From assembly GCA_020847975.1 (NCBI GenBank), contig JADLBD010000007.1, forward strand, positions 29,957-93,956: a stretch of DNA of 64,000 nt. The letters run 5' to 3'. The notes beneath the pieces are model-generated. The model saw nothing but the letters and a program-made list of their open reading frames with translations. It was not told where the DNA came from and did no database searches. This document shows positions 44,766 through 53,195 of the stretch, piece by piece. Position numbers and translations under genes: made by a program. This DNA comes from Bryobacterales bacterium. Lineage in GTDB: Bacteria; Acidobacteriota; Terriglobia; Bryobacterales; Bryobacteraceae. Positions within the stretch are counted from its first letter, which is position 1; the number at the start of each line of letters is the position of its first letter.

Positions 44766-45932
44766 ATGCCTTTCAAAGGTGTGGACTATCTTCTGATTGA
44801 TTCTTCTTTCAGTGAAGAAGAACTCCTCGTCCGGCAGACCGCGCGCCAGTTTGCCGAGGAGAAGGTGATGCCCCTGATTCGGGACTGCTGGCGGGATGCC
44901 CGCTTTCCCTCTCATCTCATCGGCGAGATGGGACGGCTCGGCTTTCTCGGAGCGAACCTCGAAGGCTACGGATGCGCCGGCATGTCCAACGTGGAATACG
45001 GCCTCATGATGCAGGAGTTGGAGCGGGCCGATTCCGGCCTGCGCAGCTTCGTCTCCGTCCAGGGCGCGCTGGTCATGTATCCCCTTCACACCTACGGCTC
45101 AGAGGAACAGAAGCAACACTGGCTCCCTCGATTGCAGTCGGGGGAAGCGATCGGATGTTTTGGATTGACCGAGCCGAACTTCGGCTCGAACCCCGCGGGA
45201 ATGACGACGCGGGCTAAACGAGATGGTTCGGAATGGGTACTGAACGGGGAAAAGACCTGGATCACGAACGGCTCCGTCGCCGATGTCGCCATTGTTTGGG
45301 CCCGGACGGAGGAAGGCATTCGCGGCTTCCTCATCGAAAAGGGAACGCCGGGGTTCTCTACTTCCGATATTCACGGCAAACTATCGATGCGAGCCTCGGT
45401 CACCTCGAGCCTTTCCCTTTCCGATTGCCGCGTTCCGGACTCAGCCATGCTGCCGGCAGCGAAAGGACTGAAGGCTGCGCTCAGTTGCCTCACGCAGGCA
45501 AGGTTCGGCATCGGATGGGGTGTCGTGGGCGCCGCCATGGATTGCTACGAAACCGCGCGTACCTATTCCACCGTGCGAAAACAGTTCGATGACCGGCCCA
45601 TCGCCTCTCATCAACTGGTGCAGGAGAAACTGGCGTGGATGATCACCGAGATCACCAAAGCGCAGTTGCTGGCTCTCCAGTGCGGGCGCGTGAAAGACGC
45701 CGGAAAACTCGAGCCTGCCCATGTCTCCATGCTGAAACGCAATAACGTCGCCATGGCGCTCGAGTGCGCGCGCCTCTCGCGCGATCTGCTGGGAGCCAAC
45801 GGGATCATGGACGAATACCCCATCATGAGGCACCTGTGCAACCTGGAAACGGTGAAGACATATGAGGGAACAGATCACATCCACGCGCTCGTGATCGGCG
45901 AGCGTGTAACCGGAGTAGCGGCTTACCGTTGA
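44766..45932 (+). CDS. Acyl-CoA dehydrogenase, glutaryl-CoA dehydrogenase-like
   Basis: FAD enzyme of 388 residues. Family blocks: CFGLTEPNFGSNPAGMTT, VLNGEKTWITNGSVADVAIV, and the catalytic Glu in TVKTYEGTDHIHAL, the position used by glutaryl-CoA and short-chain dehydrogenases. QARFGIGWGVVGAAMDCYE also favours the glutaryl-CoA branch (oxidative decarboxylation to crotonyl-CoA in lysine/tryptophan breakdown). ATG at 44766 chosen over the in-frame upstream start, which lacks homology. Its 3' end overlaps the convergent O-antigen ligase frame by about 110 bp. Confidence 0.92.
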   Translation: MPFKGVDYLLIDSSFSEEELLVRQTARQFAEEKVMPLIRDCWRDARFPSHLIGEMGRLGFLGANLEGYGCAGMSNVEYGLMMQELERADSGLRSFVSVQGALVMYPLHTYGSEEQKQHWLPRLQSGEAIGCFGLTEPNFGSNPAGMTTRAKRDGSEWVLNGEKTWITNGSVADVAIVWARTEEGIRGFLIEKGTPGFSTSDIHGKLSMRASVTSSLSLSDCRVPDSAMLPAAKGLKAALSCLTQARFGIGWGVVGAAMDCYETARTYSTVRKQFDDRPIASHQLVQEKLAWMITEITKAQLLALQCGRVKDAGKLEPAHVSMLKRNNVAMALECARLSRDLLGANGIMDEYPIMRHLCNLETVKTYEGTDHIHALVIGERVTGVAAYR

Positions 45933-47154
45933 GTTCCCGTATCTGGCTAAGTCGCCACATTGGCGGGCAGCACGCACAAAAGGCCCATACAGCCCACGTG
46001 ATCTCCCGGTTTTCCCAACTCAGTGCCTGACAGGCCGCGAACCAGATCGCCAGGAGCGTCGCTAACAGGCGCTTTTCGAGGACAGCCTGCTTGTGGAGGC
46101 CCAGCGCCAGCGCCGCCACGATCCCTACGAACAGGGCAAGCCCGACCGCCCCATGCTCCACCACCACTTCCAGAAAGGTGTTGTGGGCGGCGATTCTGGT
46201 TCCCCCGTCCGAACTGATGGCGCTCGAGAAGGCTCCGGGTCCCACTCCAAGCACGGGTGATTCCAGGAACACCTGGGACCCTCGTACCCACACATCGAAG
46301 CGCCCGTTGAGGTCCCGCGTCATCAATTGGGACCAGATGGTGGCCAGCCGGTTGACGGATATCTCGTCGCGGAAGTTGCTGACCGCAAGACCGCTTGCGG
46401 CCAGCAGCAGCACTCCCCCCATTCTCGCCGTCCAGGAGATTCTCGCAATCGACCATAGCGGAAAAAGCATGCCGATCCCCAACGTCACCAGGCCGCCCCG
46501 CGACGCGGTCAGCAGGACGGCGATGGTCGCGCACGGCACATAGAGTCCGTTTAGCCACCTCACACGCCTGCTGTTCACCAAGAGGTACCAGGCAACGGGA
46601 ATTCCGAGCGAGAGAGTCGCCGCAAGATCGTTGGGGTCGAAGCCGGGGGCCGTGTAGCGTCCATCGCCCATGAAAATGCCCATGTGGAGGTTGTAGACCA
46701 GGCCCAAAACCGGCGGCCACAATCCCAGAATGAATCCTTGTAGTACTCTGAGCCAATCGCGCCTGTTGCGCACACATTGAAAGACAAGCAGAGTTACGAG
46801 AAACAGTTGCAGATAGGACAAAACCCGGCGGTACGTGCGGTCCAGGTCCACCGAAGTGAAAGCGCTCAAGAGCACCCAAAGGATAAAAATCGTCATGAAG
46901 ATCAGCGCAGCATGGAACCTGCGTGACGGCGTTTTCCAGGTTGCCACCACCCAGACCGCGGCCAATAACGGCGTCAACCAGCGGGTGAACGGATTGTCGC
47001 CTATCACGATCATGTCGCCCCAGGGCACACAGAAGGCAATGAGGACTGCCAGCCACACGGCGGCACGGCTCGAGGTGATGGCCGGTGGATTGGTTGCGCG
47101 AAACGCCGCGGCATGGATGGGCACGGTGGTGTGAAGCCTCACACGCCTGAGCAC
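45823..47154 (-). CDS. O-antigen ligase / polymerase-like membrane protein
   Basis: 443 residues with about 10-12 membrane helices and the O-antigen ligase family segment with the large periplasmic loop: SRGGLVTLGIGMLFPLW, RFDVWVRGSQVFLESPVLGV, GPGAFSSAI, and the conserved His in AAHNTFLEVVVEHGAVGLAL. Joins or polymerises glycans at the periplasmic side. GTG start at 47154 (alternatives 47142, 47124). The last ~37 residues are basic, lie within the 3' end of the acyl-CoA dehydrogenase gene and look like read-through; the functional C-terminus may end earlier. Confidence 0.87.
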   Translation of the reverse strand: MLRRVRLHTTVPIHAAAFRATNPPAITSSRAAVWLAVLIAFCVPWGDMIVIGDNPFTRWLTPLLAAVWVVATWKTPSRRFHAALIFMTIFILWVLLSAFTSVDLDRTYRRVLSYLQLFLVTLLVFQCVRNRRDWLRVLQGFILGLWPPVLGLVYNLHMGIFMGDGRYTAPGFDPNDLAATLSLGIPVAWYLLVNSRRVRWLNGLYVPCATIAVLLTASRGGLVTLGIGMLFPLWSIARISWTARMGGVLLLAASGLAVSNFRDEISVNRLATIWSQLMTRDLNGRFDVWVRGSQVFLESPVLGVGPGAFSSAISSDGGTRIAAHNTFLEVVVEHGAVGLALFVGIVAALALGLHKQAVLEKRLLATLLAIWFAACQALSWENREITWAVWAFCACCPPMWRLSQIRELNGKPLLRLHARRSRARGCDLFPHMSSPFPGCTGAS

Positions 47155-47331
47155 AGCACTTCGCCCGCCAAAGGCGACGCGGAGCGTAAAGTAAGCGCTT
47201 GGAGGCAGATGCGGCGCAAAGTGCGTTTCCGCGCGGGGGTGCGGATGCCAAATTGGTATTAGAGCGTGCCCGGATGGAACGGCAGGTGAAACTGGAGAGA
47301 ATCAGGCCATATCCCAAGAAATATGACTAAA

Positions 47332-47351
47332 GTACTATATACATTTAGTAC
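47332..47351. promoter_or_regulatory. Palindrome upstream of the sigma factor gene
   Basis: GTACTA at 47332-47337 and TAGTAC at 47346-47351, an inverted repeat with an 8-nt spacer, 38 bp before the sigma factor start in an AT-rich stretch. Suits a dimeric regulator or a promoter region; identity unknown. Confidence 0.45.
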
Positions 47352-47388
47352 CATTGGTATCCAGAATAGGGGTACGCCTTAGAGTAAA

Positions 47389-47988
47389 ATGCTTCACCAC
47401 TCGCCACTCCCCCCCAGCGAACCCGATACCTCGCGCAGTCTCGTGTCCCGCATCGCCAACCACGACCCAAAGGCTCTCGAAGATCTCTACGACTACCTCA
47501 ACCGCGTGGTCCGCCCCCATATCCGCTTCAAATTGCCCGAACACGAGCCTGATGACATCCTGCACGAGACGCTGACAGTAGTGGTGGAGGCCGTCCAAGG
47601 CGGCGCGCTGCGCAATCCGGACTACCTCCGCGGCTACGTCCAATCGGTGGTGCGCCGGCTCGTCGCCCGGCGCATTGTGCGGGCCATCTGGAAAAGAAAA
47701 CGCACCGTCAACTCGGAAAGCGCTCTCTCGAATACGCCTTCCGCGGACAATCCCGAAAGCCAGGTGCTCCATCGCGAGCGGGGGGAAATGATCGTCCGCG
47801 GCTTGCGCCGCATGCGCTCGCGCGATTCGGAATTGCTGACCCGGTTCTATCTGCTGGAAGAGCCATTTCAGGAAATCTGCCGGGACATGCAGTTGACGGA
47901 GACGCAATTCCGGCTCTATAAGAGCCGGGCGAAGGCGAAACTCACGGCCTGGATTGCCGAGCGGGAATCCGCCGCCCGGGCAGCCTGA
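47389..47988 (+). CDS. Small sigma-70-type (ECF-like) sigma factor
   Basis: 199 residues. Region 2 is visible in DPKALEDLYDYLNRVVRPHI and DDILHETLTVVVEAVQGG, and a region 4-like helix-turn-helix in FYLLEEPFQEICRDMQLTE with LYKSRAKAKLTAWIAERE. The spacing between the two is that of extracytoplasmic-function sigma factors. No anti-sigma gene is adjacent; instead a KdpDE-like pair and rnfE/rnfA follow on the same strand with a 53-bp gap. It could direct this block. Confidence 0.87.
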   Translation: MLHHSPLPPSEPDTSRSLVSRIANHDPKALEDLYDYLNRVVRPHIRFKLPEHEPDDILHETLTVVVEAVQGGALRNPDYLRGYVQSVVRRLVARRIVRAIWKRKRTVNSESALSNTPSADNPESQVLHRERGEMIVRGLRRMRSRDSELLTRFYLLEEPFQEICRDMQLTETQFRLYKSRAKAKLTAWIAERESAARAA

Positions 47989-48041
47989 ACCGGCGCCGCG
48001 GCCGCGGAAGTCCAAGGAAGCTGATAGGCTGAATCTGTACT

Positions 48042-49478
48042 ATGGCGGCGGCTGGAACCATTGCGCGCCGGATGCTTCGTCTTCTGTGGGTGCTGGCCAT
48101 TGTCGCCGGCATCGCCGCCACGGACCTCCTGGTTCCTCATGTCAACCACACCACCGTGGCGCTGACGCTGCTGATGGGCGTGTTGGGCATCGCGGCAAAG
48201 TGGGGACTGTGGGAAGCCATCGCAGCGTCGGCGGCGGCCATCCTGATGGCGGCTTACTTCTTCTTCCCCCCGCTGATGAACTTCGCCATCGAAGATCCCC
48301 AGAACTGGGTGGCGGTGGCAGCCTTTTTCGTCGTGTCGGTGGTGGCCAGCCAGCTATCGGCGGGAGCGCGGAGAAAGGCCAGGGAGGCCGTGGAGCGGCA
48401 GACTGAGCTGGAGAAAATGTATCAGCTAAGCCGGGCGCTCATGGAAACGGATGTCCTTCAGGAAGCGGGCCGGGCGATAGTCGAAACACTGGCGCGGGTG
48501 TTCGGATTCACGAGCGCGGCCTTCTACGACAGGGTTACCGGGTGTTACCATCGCGCTGGGGCGGAGGCAACGGGATTGGGAGAAGAAGCGCTGCGAAACG
48601 CCGCCATCGAGGACCGGCGCATCGAGTTCGAGAACGGGATGATCGTGCCGGTGGAGGCGGGGAAGGGAAGCGTGGGCAGCATCGGATGGGAGGGCGCGGT
48701 GCTTTCGGCTACGGCGGCGCAATCAGTGGCTCACCTGATGGGCGTCGCTCTCGAGCGCGCGCAAGTCCAGCGGGCGGCAAACAAGGCGGAGGCGGCGCGG
48801 CAGAGCCAGGAGTTGAAATCGCTGCTGCTCGATGCGATTGCGCACGATTTCAAGACCCCGCTGACAGCGATTAAGTTCGGCGCCAGCGTGATGCTTTCCG
48901 ATCGAGGGCTGAAGCCGTCCCACCGCGAGCTGGTGACGGTGGTGGAAGAGGAGACCGACCGGATGACCGGCATGATCTCGGAAGCCATCGAAGTGGCGCG
49001 GATCGAGGCCGGACAGATGCAGTTGAATGCGGGGCCGCAGCCGGTGAGCGCCCTGATGGAACGGGCCGTGGCCCGCATGCGGACGCTCTGTGCGGATCGT
49101 GAAGTGGAAGTACACCTGGGGGCGGACCTGCCGCCGGTGAAAGCGGACGCGGCGCTGATTCCGATGGCGCTCGTGTACCTTCTGGACAATGCGCGCAAGT
49201 ACTCGCCCGCCGGCTCGGCGATCGAGATGTGCGCGAGGAGCCAGGGAGGCGGCGTGGTGTTCGAGGTTCGGGATCACGGACCCGGGATTGCGCCGGAAGA
49301 ACGGGAGAAGGTGTTCGAGCGCTTCTACAGGGGAAAGGAAGGTCAAAGCATCGAAGGGACGGGGATGGGACTGTCGCTGGTGAATGAGATCGTGAAGATG
49401 CACGGTGGAACCCTGTGGGTGGACGCGGAGGCGAGGGACGGCGCCGCGGTTGCCTTCCGCCTGCCGGCGGCGGAGTAA
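48042..49478 (+). CDS. KdpD-like sensor histidine kinase
   Basis: 478 residues. Four N-terminal membrane helices forming a DUF4118 module as in KdpD (RMLRLLWVLAIVAGIAATDL onward to about 105), a GAF-like domain about 125-235 (VLQEAGRAIVETLARVFGF), HisKA with the phospho-accepting His268 in LDAIAHDFKTPLTAIKFG, and HATPase with LLDNARKYSP, DHGPGIAPEE and GTGMGLSLVNEIVKMHGG. The KdpD-specific N-terminal cytoplasmic K+-sensing and USP domains are absent. Ribosome site weak. Three nt separate it from the response regulator gene. Confidence 0.93.
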   Translation: MAAAGTIARRMLRLLWVLAIVAGIAATDLLVPHVNHTTVALTLLMGVLGIAAKWGLWEAIAASAAAILMAAYFFFPPLMNFAIEDPQNWVAVAAFFVVSVVASQLSAGARRKAREAVERQTELEKMYQLSRALMETDVLQEAGRAIVETLARVFGFTSAAFYDRVTGCYHRAGAEATGLGEEALRNAAIEDRRIEFENGMIVPVEAGKGSVGSIGWEGAVLSATAAQSVAHLMGVALERAQVQRAANKAEAARQSQELKSLLLDAIAHDFKTPLTAIKFGASVMLSDRGLKPSHRELVTVVEEETDRMTGMISEAIEVARIEAGQMQLNAGPQPVSALMERAVARMRTLCADREVEVHLGADLPPVKADAALIPMALVYLLDNARKYSPAGSAIEMCARSQGGGVVFEVRDHGPGIAPEEREKVFERFYRGKEGQSIEGTGMGLSLVNEIVKMHGGTLWVDAEARDGAAVAFRLPAAE

Positions 49479-49481
49479 GAC

Positions 49482-50291
49482 ATGCAAGCAAAGGCCAACA
49501 TTCTGGTGGTGGATGATGAGCGGCAGATCCGCAGAGTAGTACGCGTGGCGCTGGAAGAGCAGGGCTATGCGGTCAGCGAAGCACGAAGCGGGGAGGAGGC
49601 GGTGGAAGCGCTGGCCAGGCAGCCGGTGGATCTCGTGCTGCTGGACATGATGATGCCGGGGACGGGCGGGATGGCCGCCTGCCGGGCGATCCGGGCGCAA
49701 TCCGACGTGGCAATAGTGGTGCTCTCGGTGCGCTCCTCGGAAAAAGACAAGGTGGAAGCGCTCGATGCGGGCGCCGATGATTATGTCACCAAGCCGTTCG
49801 GCGAGCCGGAGTTGATGGCGCGGATCCGGGCCGCGCTGCGCCGGGCTCCGCTGCCGGCGGAGATACCCCGGCAACTGATCACGCTGGGCGACTTACAGAT
49901 CAACCTGGCGGCACGCACTGTTACCGGTCCGGGAGGCATCGTGCGGCTCACGCCCAAAGAATTCGATCTGCTCGAATACCTGGTGGAGAATCCCAATGTG
50001 ACGCTGCTCCACAGCCGCCTGTTGCAGGCCGTATGGGGGCCGGACTACGGCGGCGAAGTCGAGTATCTGCGGGTATTCGTGAACCGGTTACGGAAGAAGA
50101 TTGAACCGGATCCGGCCAATCCCAGGTATCTGATCACCGAACCCTGGACGGGATATCGTTTCGATCCCGCCGGAGGAAATGCATATAGCTGCCTGCCCAG
50201 ACGTCATGAACCTGTTTATGCCTTATTTACGGCTCTCCGCTTATGGTGGAGACAGGGTAGTAGGGCGAACAGGATGCATCTTCGAAACTAG
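49482..50291 (+). CDS. OmpR-family response regulator (KdpE-like)
   Basis: 269 residues. Receiver domain with acidic pocket VVDDERQIRR, phospho-Asp in VLLDMMMPGTGG and Lys in DDYVTKPFG; winged-helix DNA-binding domain from about 130 (LTPKEFDLLEYLVENPNVTL, YLRVFVNRLRKKIEPDP). The family normally ends at GYRF; here there are about 37 extra residues rich in Arg, Leu and Trp. No kdpFABC genes are present, so the partner HK signal and regulon are open. The rnfE gene starts 33 nt after its stop. Confidence 0.94.
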   Translation: MQAKANILVVDDERQIRRVVRVALEEQGYAVSEARSGEEAVEALARQPVDLVLLDMMMPGTGGMAACRAIRAQSDVAIVVLSVRSSEKDKVEALDAGADDYVTKPFGEPELMARIRAALRRAPLPAEIPRQLITLGDLQINLAARTVTGPGGIVRLTPKEFDLLEYLVENPNVTLLHSRLLQAVWGPDYGGEVEYLRVFVNRLRKKIEPDPANPRYLITEPWTGYRFDPAGGNAYSCLPRRHEPVYALFTALRLWWRQGSRANRMHLRN

Positions 50292-50324
50292 CCGGGAGAC
50301 TACTGGGCGAATCGAGGTTCGTCG

Positions 50325-50996
50325 ATGGGTCACAAAGGGCAGGACGCCGAGCAGCACGGAGTCGCCTACACGCCGGACGGCGGAATTGATGCTTTCCTGA
50401 GCGGGCTTTGGGAACAGAATCCGGTTTTCATGCAGGTGCTGGGGATGTGCCCCACGCTGGCGATTACCAACACGGTGCAGAACGCCATCGTGATGGGGCT
50501 GGCGACGCTGTTTGTGCTGACTTGTTCCAACGCCATGGTGAGCATGGTGCGGAAGCTGGTTCCCAAGCAGGTGCGGATTGCCACGTTCATTCTGTTGATC
50601 GCGACGGCGGTAACGGTGGTGGACTACCTGGTGAAAGCGTTGAGCGTTCCCATGTACCGGGCGCTGGGGCCGTTCATTCCGTTGATTGTCGCCAACTGCA
50701 TCATTCTTGGCAGGGCGGAGTCATTCGCCGCGAAGAATCCGGTAATCCCCTCCGCGATGGACGGGTTGGGCGTCGGCGCGGGGTTCACATTCGCCCTGGC
50801 GTGCATCGGCACGGTGCGCGAAACCCTGGGCGCGGGGACATTCCTGGGGCACCCGTTATTCGGGAACCATTTTCAGCCGTGGATATTGTTTCAGCTCCCG
50901 CCCGGAGGCTTTTTCGCCCTCGCGATGTGGCTGGCGGGGTTGAACGCGTGGCGGCGCTACCAGGAACGCCCGCGGGAACTGGCGGAGGCGGCATGA
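50325..50996 (+). CDS. rnfE: Rnf/Nqr-type electron transport complex subunit RnfE
   Basis: 223 residues, six membrane helices. Homologous to NqrD. The two cysteines that help bind the intramembrane 2Fe-2S cluster are present: Cys42 in LGMCPTLAITNT and Cys125 in PLIVANCIILGRAES. In the complex this half pairs with RnfA to carry electrons across the membrane. A 22-residue hydrophilic N-terminal extension precedes the first helix. ATG at 50325 has GAGG 7 nt upstream. Its stop overlaps the rnfA start (ATGA). No rnfB, C, D or G is nearby. Confidence 0.93.
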   Translation: MGHKGQDAEQHGVAYTPDGGIDAFLSGLWEQNPVFMQVLGMCPTLAITNTVQNAIVMGLATLFVLTCSNAMVSMVRKLVPKQVRIATFILLIATAVTVVDYLVKALSVPMYRALGPFIPLIVANCIILGRAESFAAKNPVIPSAMDGLGVGAGFTFALACIGTVRETLGAGTFLGHPLFGNHFQPWILFQLPPGGFFALAMWLAGLNAWRRYQERPRELAEAA

Positions 50997-51580
50997 ACAG
51001 CAATCTCTCGCTGAGCTACATCTTCATCGATTCACTGCTGATCCACAACTTCGTGTTGAGCGTGTTTCTCGGGATGTGTTCCTTTATCGGCATTAGCCGG
51101 AAACAGGCTACGGCAACCCGGCTGGGGCTGGCGGTGATGTTCGTGATTGTGGCAAGCAGCGCGTTGTGCTACGGGACAAACCTGATTCTGGTTCAGTATC
51201 ACACCGAGTATCTGCGAATCATTCTCTATATCGTGATCATCGCGGCGATGGTACAGCTCACCGAGATGTTCATCAAGAAGACAAGCCCCGCGCTGTTCCG
51301 GGAGTTGGGCATCTTTCTGCCGTTGATTACGACGAATTGCGCGGTGTTGGCCGTTCCGTTGTTCCAGACATCGAGGGAGTACACGCTGGCGCAATCGGTG
51401 GTGTTCTCGGTGGGAGCGAGCGGCGGATATTTGCTGGCGATGTTTCTGATGTCTGTGATACGCGAGCACATGGAGTTGTCGGATCCGGCGGATCTATCCC
51501 GCGGAGCGGTATTAACGTTGATTATCGCCGGAATTCTGTCGCTGTCCTTCATGGGCTTTGCGGGGATGGGAGGAGGATAA
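50993..51580 (+). CDS. rnfA: Rnf/Nqr-type electron transport complex subunit RnfA
   Basis: 195 residues, six helices, homologous to NqrE. Cluster-binding cysteines: Cys29 in LSVFLGMCSFIGISRK and Cys116 in PLITTNCAVLAVP. The ATG overlaps the rnfE stop, with GGAGG shortly before. Together RnfE and RnfA supply all four ligands of the 2Fe-2S site at the middle of the membrane. A small Cys/His protein gene starts 4 nt after the stop. Confidence 0.94.
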   Translation: MNSNLSLSYIFIDSLLIHNFVLSVFLGMCSFIGISRKQATATRLGLAVMFVIVASSALCYGTNLILVQYHTEYLRIILYIVIIAAMVQLTEMFIKKTSPALFRELGIFLPLITTNCAVLAVPLFQTSREYTLAQSVVFSVGASGGYLLAMFLMSVIREHMELSDPADLSRGAVLTLIIAGILSLSFMGFAGMGGG

Positions 51581-51584
51581 GACG

Positions 51585-51809
51585 ATGATTGGAGACTTTG
51601 TAAAAGTGGCGGGCGTCCTGCTGGTGACGATGGGCGGCTGGTTCGGGCTGCAGGCAATGACCCGTAAAGTGTGCCGCGGAGGCAGTGAAGACGACGTATT
51701 TCAAGGGCTGTCCGAGGGATGCGGCGGGTGCAGTACGCTTGGGCTTTGCAAGCGGCGGGGGGACGCGCACCGCCACACGCATCCTCACGAATGTGAGCCG
51801 AGGGGCTGA
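51585..51809 (+). CDS. NqrM-like small membrane protein with Cys/His-rich tail
   Basis: 74 residues. One membrane helix (about 5-27, VKVAGVLLVTMGGWFGLQAM), then a tail with five Cys (30, 46, 49, 55, 70), the cluster GCGGCSTLGLCKR and a terminal alternating HRHTHPHEC. This layout, one helix followed by a CGG-type Cys cluster, resembles NqrM (DUF539), which delivers iron for the 2Fe-2S centre of NqrD/NqrE, but the His tail is extra and identity is not proven. GGAGGA precedes the ATG by 7 nt and the gene is 4 nt behind rnfA. I propose an iron-delivery or cluster-assembly role for RnfA/RnfE. Confidence 0.7.
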   Translation: MIGDFVKVAGVLLVTMGGWFGLQAMTRKVCRGGSEDDVFQGLSEGCGGCSTLGLCKRRGDAHRHTHPHECEPRG

Positions 51810-51822
51810 CCCGTTCCCACCG

Positions 51823-53178
51823 TTAGCCGCCCAATTCCAACTGGATCGCCTTTGCGATGCGGCCGGCGTAATGCTCCACTCGCTCCAGTTGGGGGCCTTC
51901 CACCATGACGCGGGCAAGTGGTTCGGTTCCGGAAAACCGGACGAGAACGCGCCCGAGGCCGTCAAAGTCGCGCATCGCGGCCTGGATCTCTTCCTGCACG
52001 GAAGCCATGCCCTCGAGGGGGCGCTTCTCGCGGACACGGATGTTTACCAGCAGTTGCGGGTAGACCTTCAAGTCCGACGACAGCTCGTCGAGGCTGCGGC
52101 CAGATTCACATACGGCATCCAGCACGCGGAGCGCGGTCAACATGCCGTCGCCTGTCGTAGCGTAATCATGAAAGATGACATGGCCGGACTGTTCGCCTCC
52201 CAAAGGAGCGCCGCGGCGGATCATCTCTTCGAGAACGTACTTGTCCCCCACGGCGGCGCGGATGAGCGTTACACCGCGCGCCTTCAGCGCCTCCTCGAGG
52301 CCGTAGTTCGACATCACCGTCGCCACTACCACCGGTTTCCCGCTGTGGTCCTTCAGCTTCCCCTTCCGCAAGAGAGCATCGGCGGCAATCAGCAGCATGG
52401 AATCGCCGTCCACAATGCGGCCCGACGAGGACACGAGAATCGCCCGGTCGGCGTCGCCGTCAAAGGCAAGTCCGGCGGAGGCGCCGCAAGAGAGGACCGT
52501 CTCGCGCAGTCCTTCGACGTGAAGAGCGCCGCAATCGAGGTTGATATTGCGGCCGTCCGGGGCGCATCCGGTTTCGATGACTTCGGCTCCCAGCCGCCGG
52601 AACAGTTGCGGCGCCAGGCGCACTGCCGCACCGTTGGCGCAGTCCAGCGCCAGTTTCATCCCCTCGAGGCGGTGGGGGAAGGTGGAGGCGAGATACTCCA
52701 GGTATGCCTGATCCAGGCCGCGGCCGACTTCGAGGCTTGAACCCAGTTCCCCGGAGGCGGAATCGCGCAGCAGAAGAATCTCCTGCTCGATGGCATGTTC
52801 CACGTCATCGGGGAGTTTGTAGCCGGAGTGGTCGAAAACCTTGATCCCGTTGTCGCGATAGGGGTTATGGGAGGCGGAAATCATCACCCCGGCCACGAAA
52901 TCGCGGCTGCGCGTGAGGAAGGCCACGCCCGGTGTGGTCACCAAGCCGGCAAATCGCACTCTGGCGCCGGATTGCCGGATCCCGCCCGCGACCTGCGCCG
53001 CCAGCCACGGTCCGGATTCGCGCGTGTCCATCCCGATGAGGATTTCGCTTCCCCGGCCGTGGATGCCCGCGGCCCATTTCCCCAATGCGGCGCCCACGGC
53101 ATGAACCGTGGGGGCATCGAGCGGATACTCTCCCGCCACTCCTCGAATCCCGTCCGTTCCGAACAGTTGCCTTGCCAC
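51823..53178 (-). CDS. glmM: Phosphoglucosamine mutase
   Basis: Converts glucosamine-6-phosphate to glucosamine-1-phosphate for UDP-GlcNAc and peptidoglycan. 451 residues; N-terminal LFGTDGIRGVAGEYPL, catalytic Ser103 in MISASHNPYRDNGIKVF, metal loop AFDGDADRAILV, and phosphate-binding VRFSGTEPLARVMVEGP. Last gene of cdaA-cdaR-glmM, an arrangement known in Firmicutes and others where CdaA and GlmM proteins interact. Confidence 0.97.
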   Translation of the reverse strand: MARQLFGTDGIRGVAGEYPLDAPTVHAVGAALGKWAAGIHGRGSEILIGMDTRESGPWLAAQVAGGIRQSGARVRFAGLVTTPGVAFLTRSRDFVAGVMISASHNPYRDNGIKVFDHSGYKLPDDVEHAIEQEILLLRDSASGELGSSLEVGRGLDQAYLEYLASTFPHRLEGMKLALDCANGAAVRLAPQLFRRLGAEVIETGCAPDGRNINLDCGALHVEGLRETVLSCGASAGLAFDGDADRAILVSSSGRIVDGDSMLLIAADALLRKGKLKDHSGKPVVVATVMSNYGLEEALKARGVTLIRAAVGDKYVLEEMIRRGAPLGGEQSGHVIFHDYATTGDGMLTALRVLDAVCESGRSLDELSSDLKVYPQLLVNIRVREKRPLEGMASVQEEIQAAMRDFDGLGRVLVRFSGTEPLARVMVEGPQLERVEHYAGRIAKAIQLELGG

Positions 53179-53195
53179 TGGCGCTCCTCTCCAGA

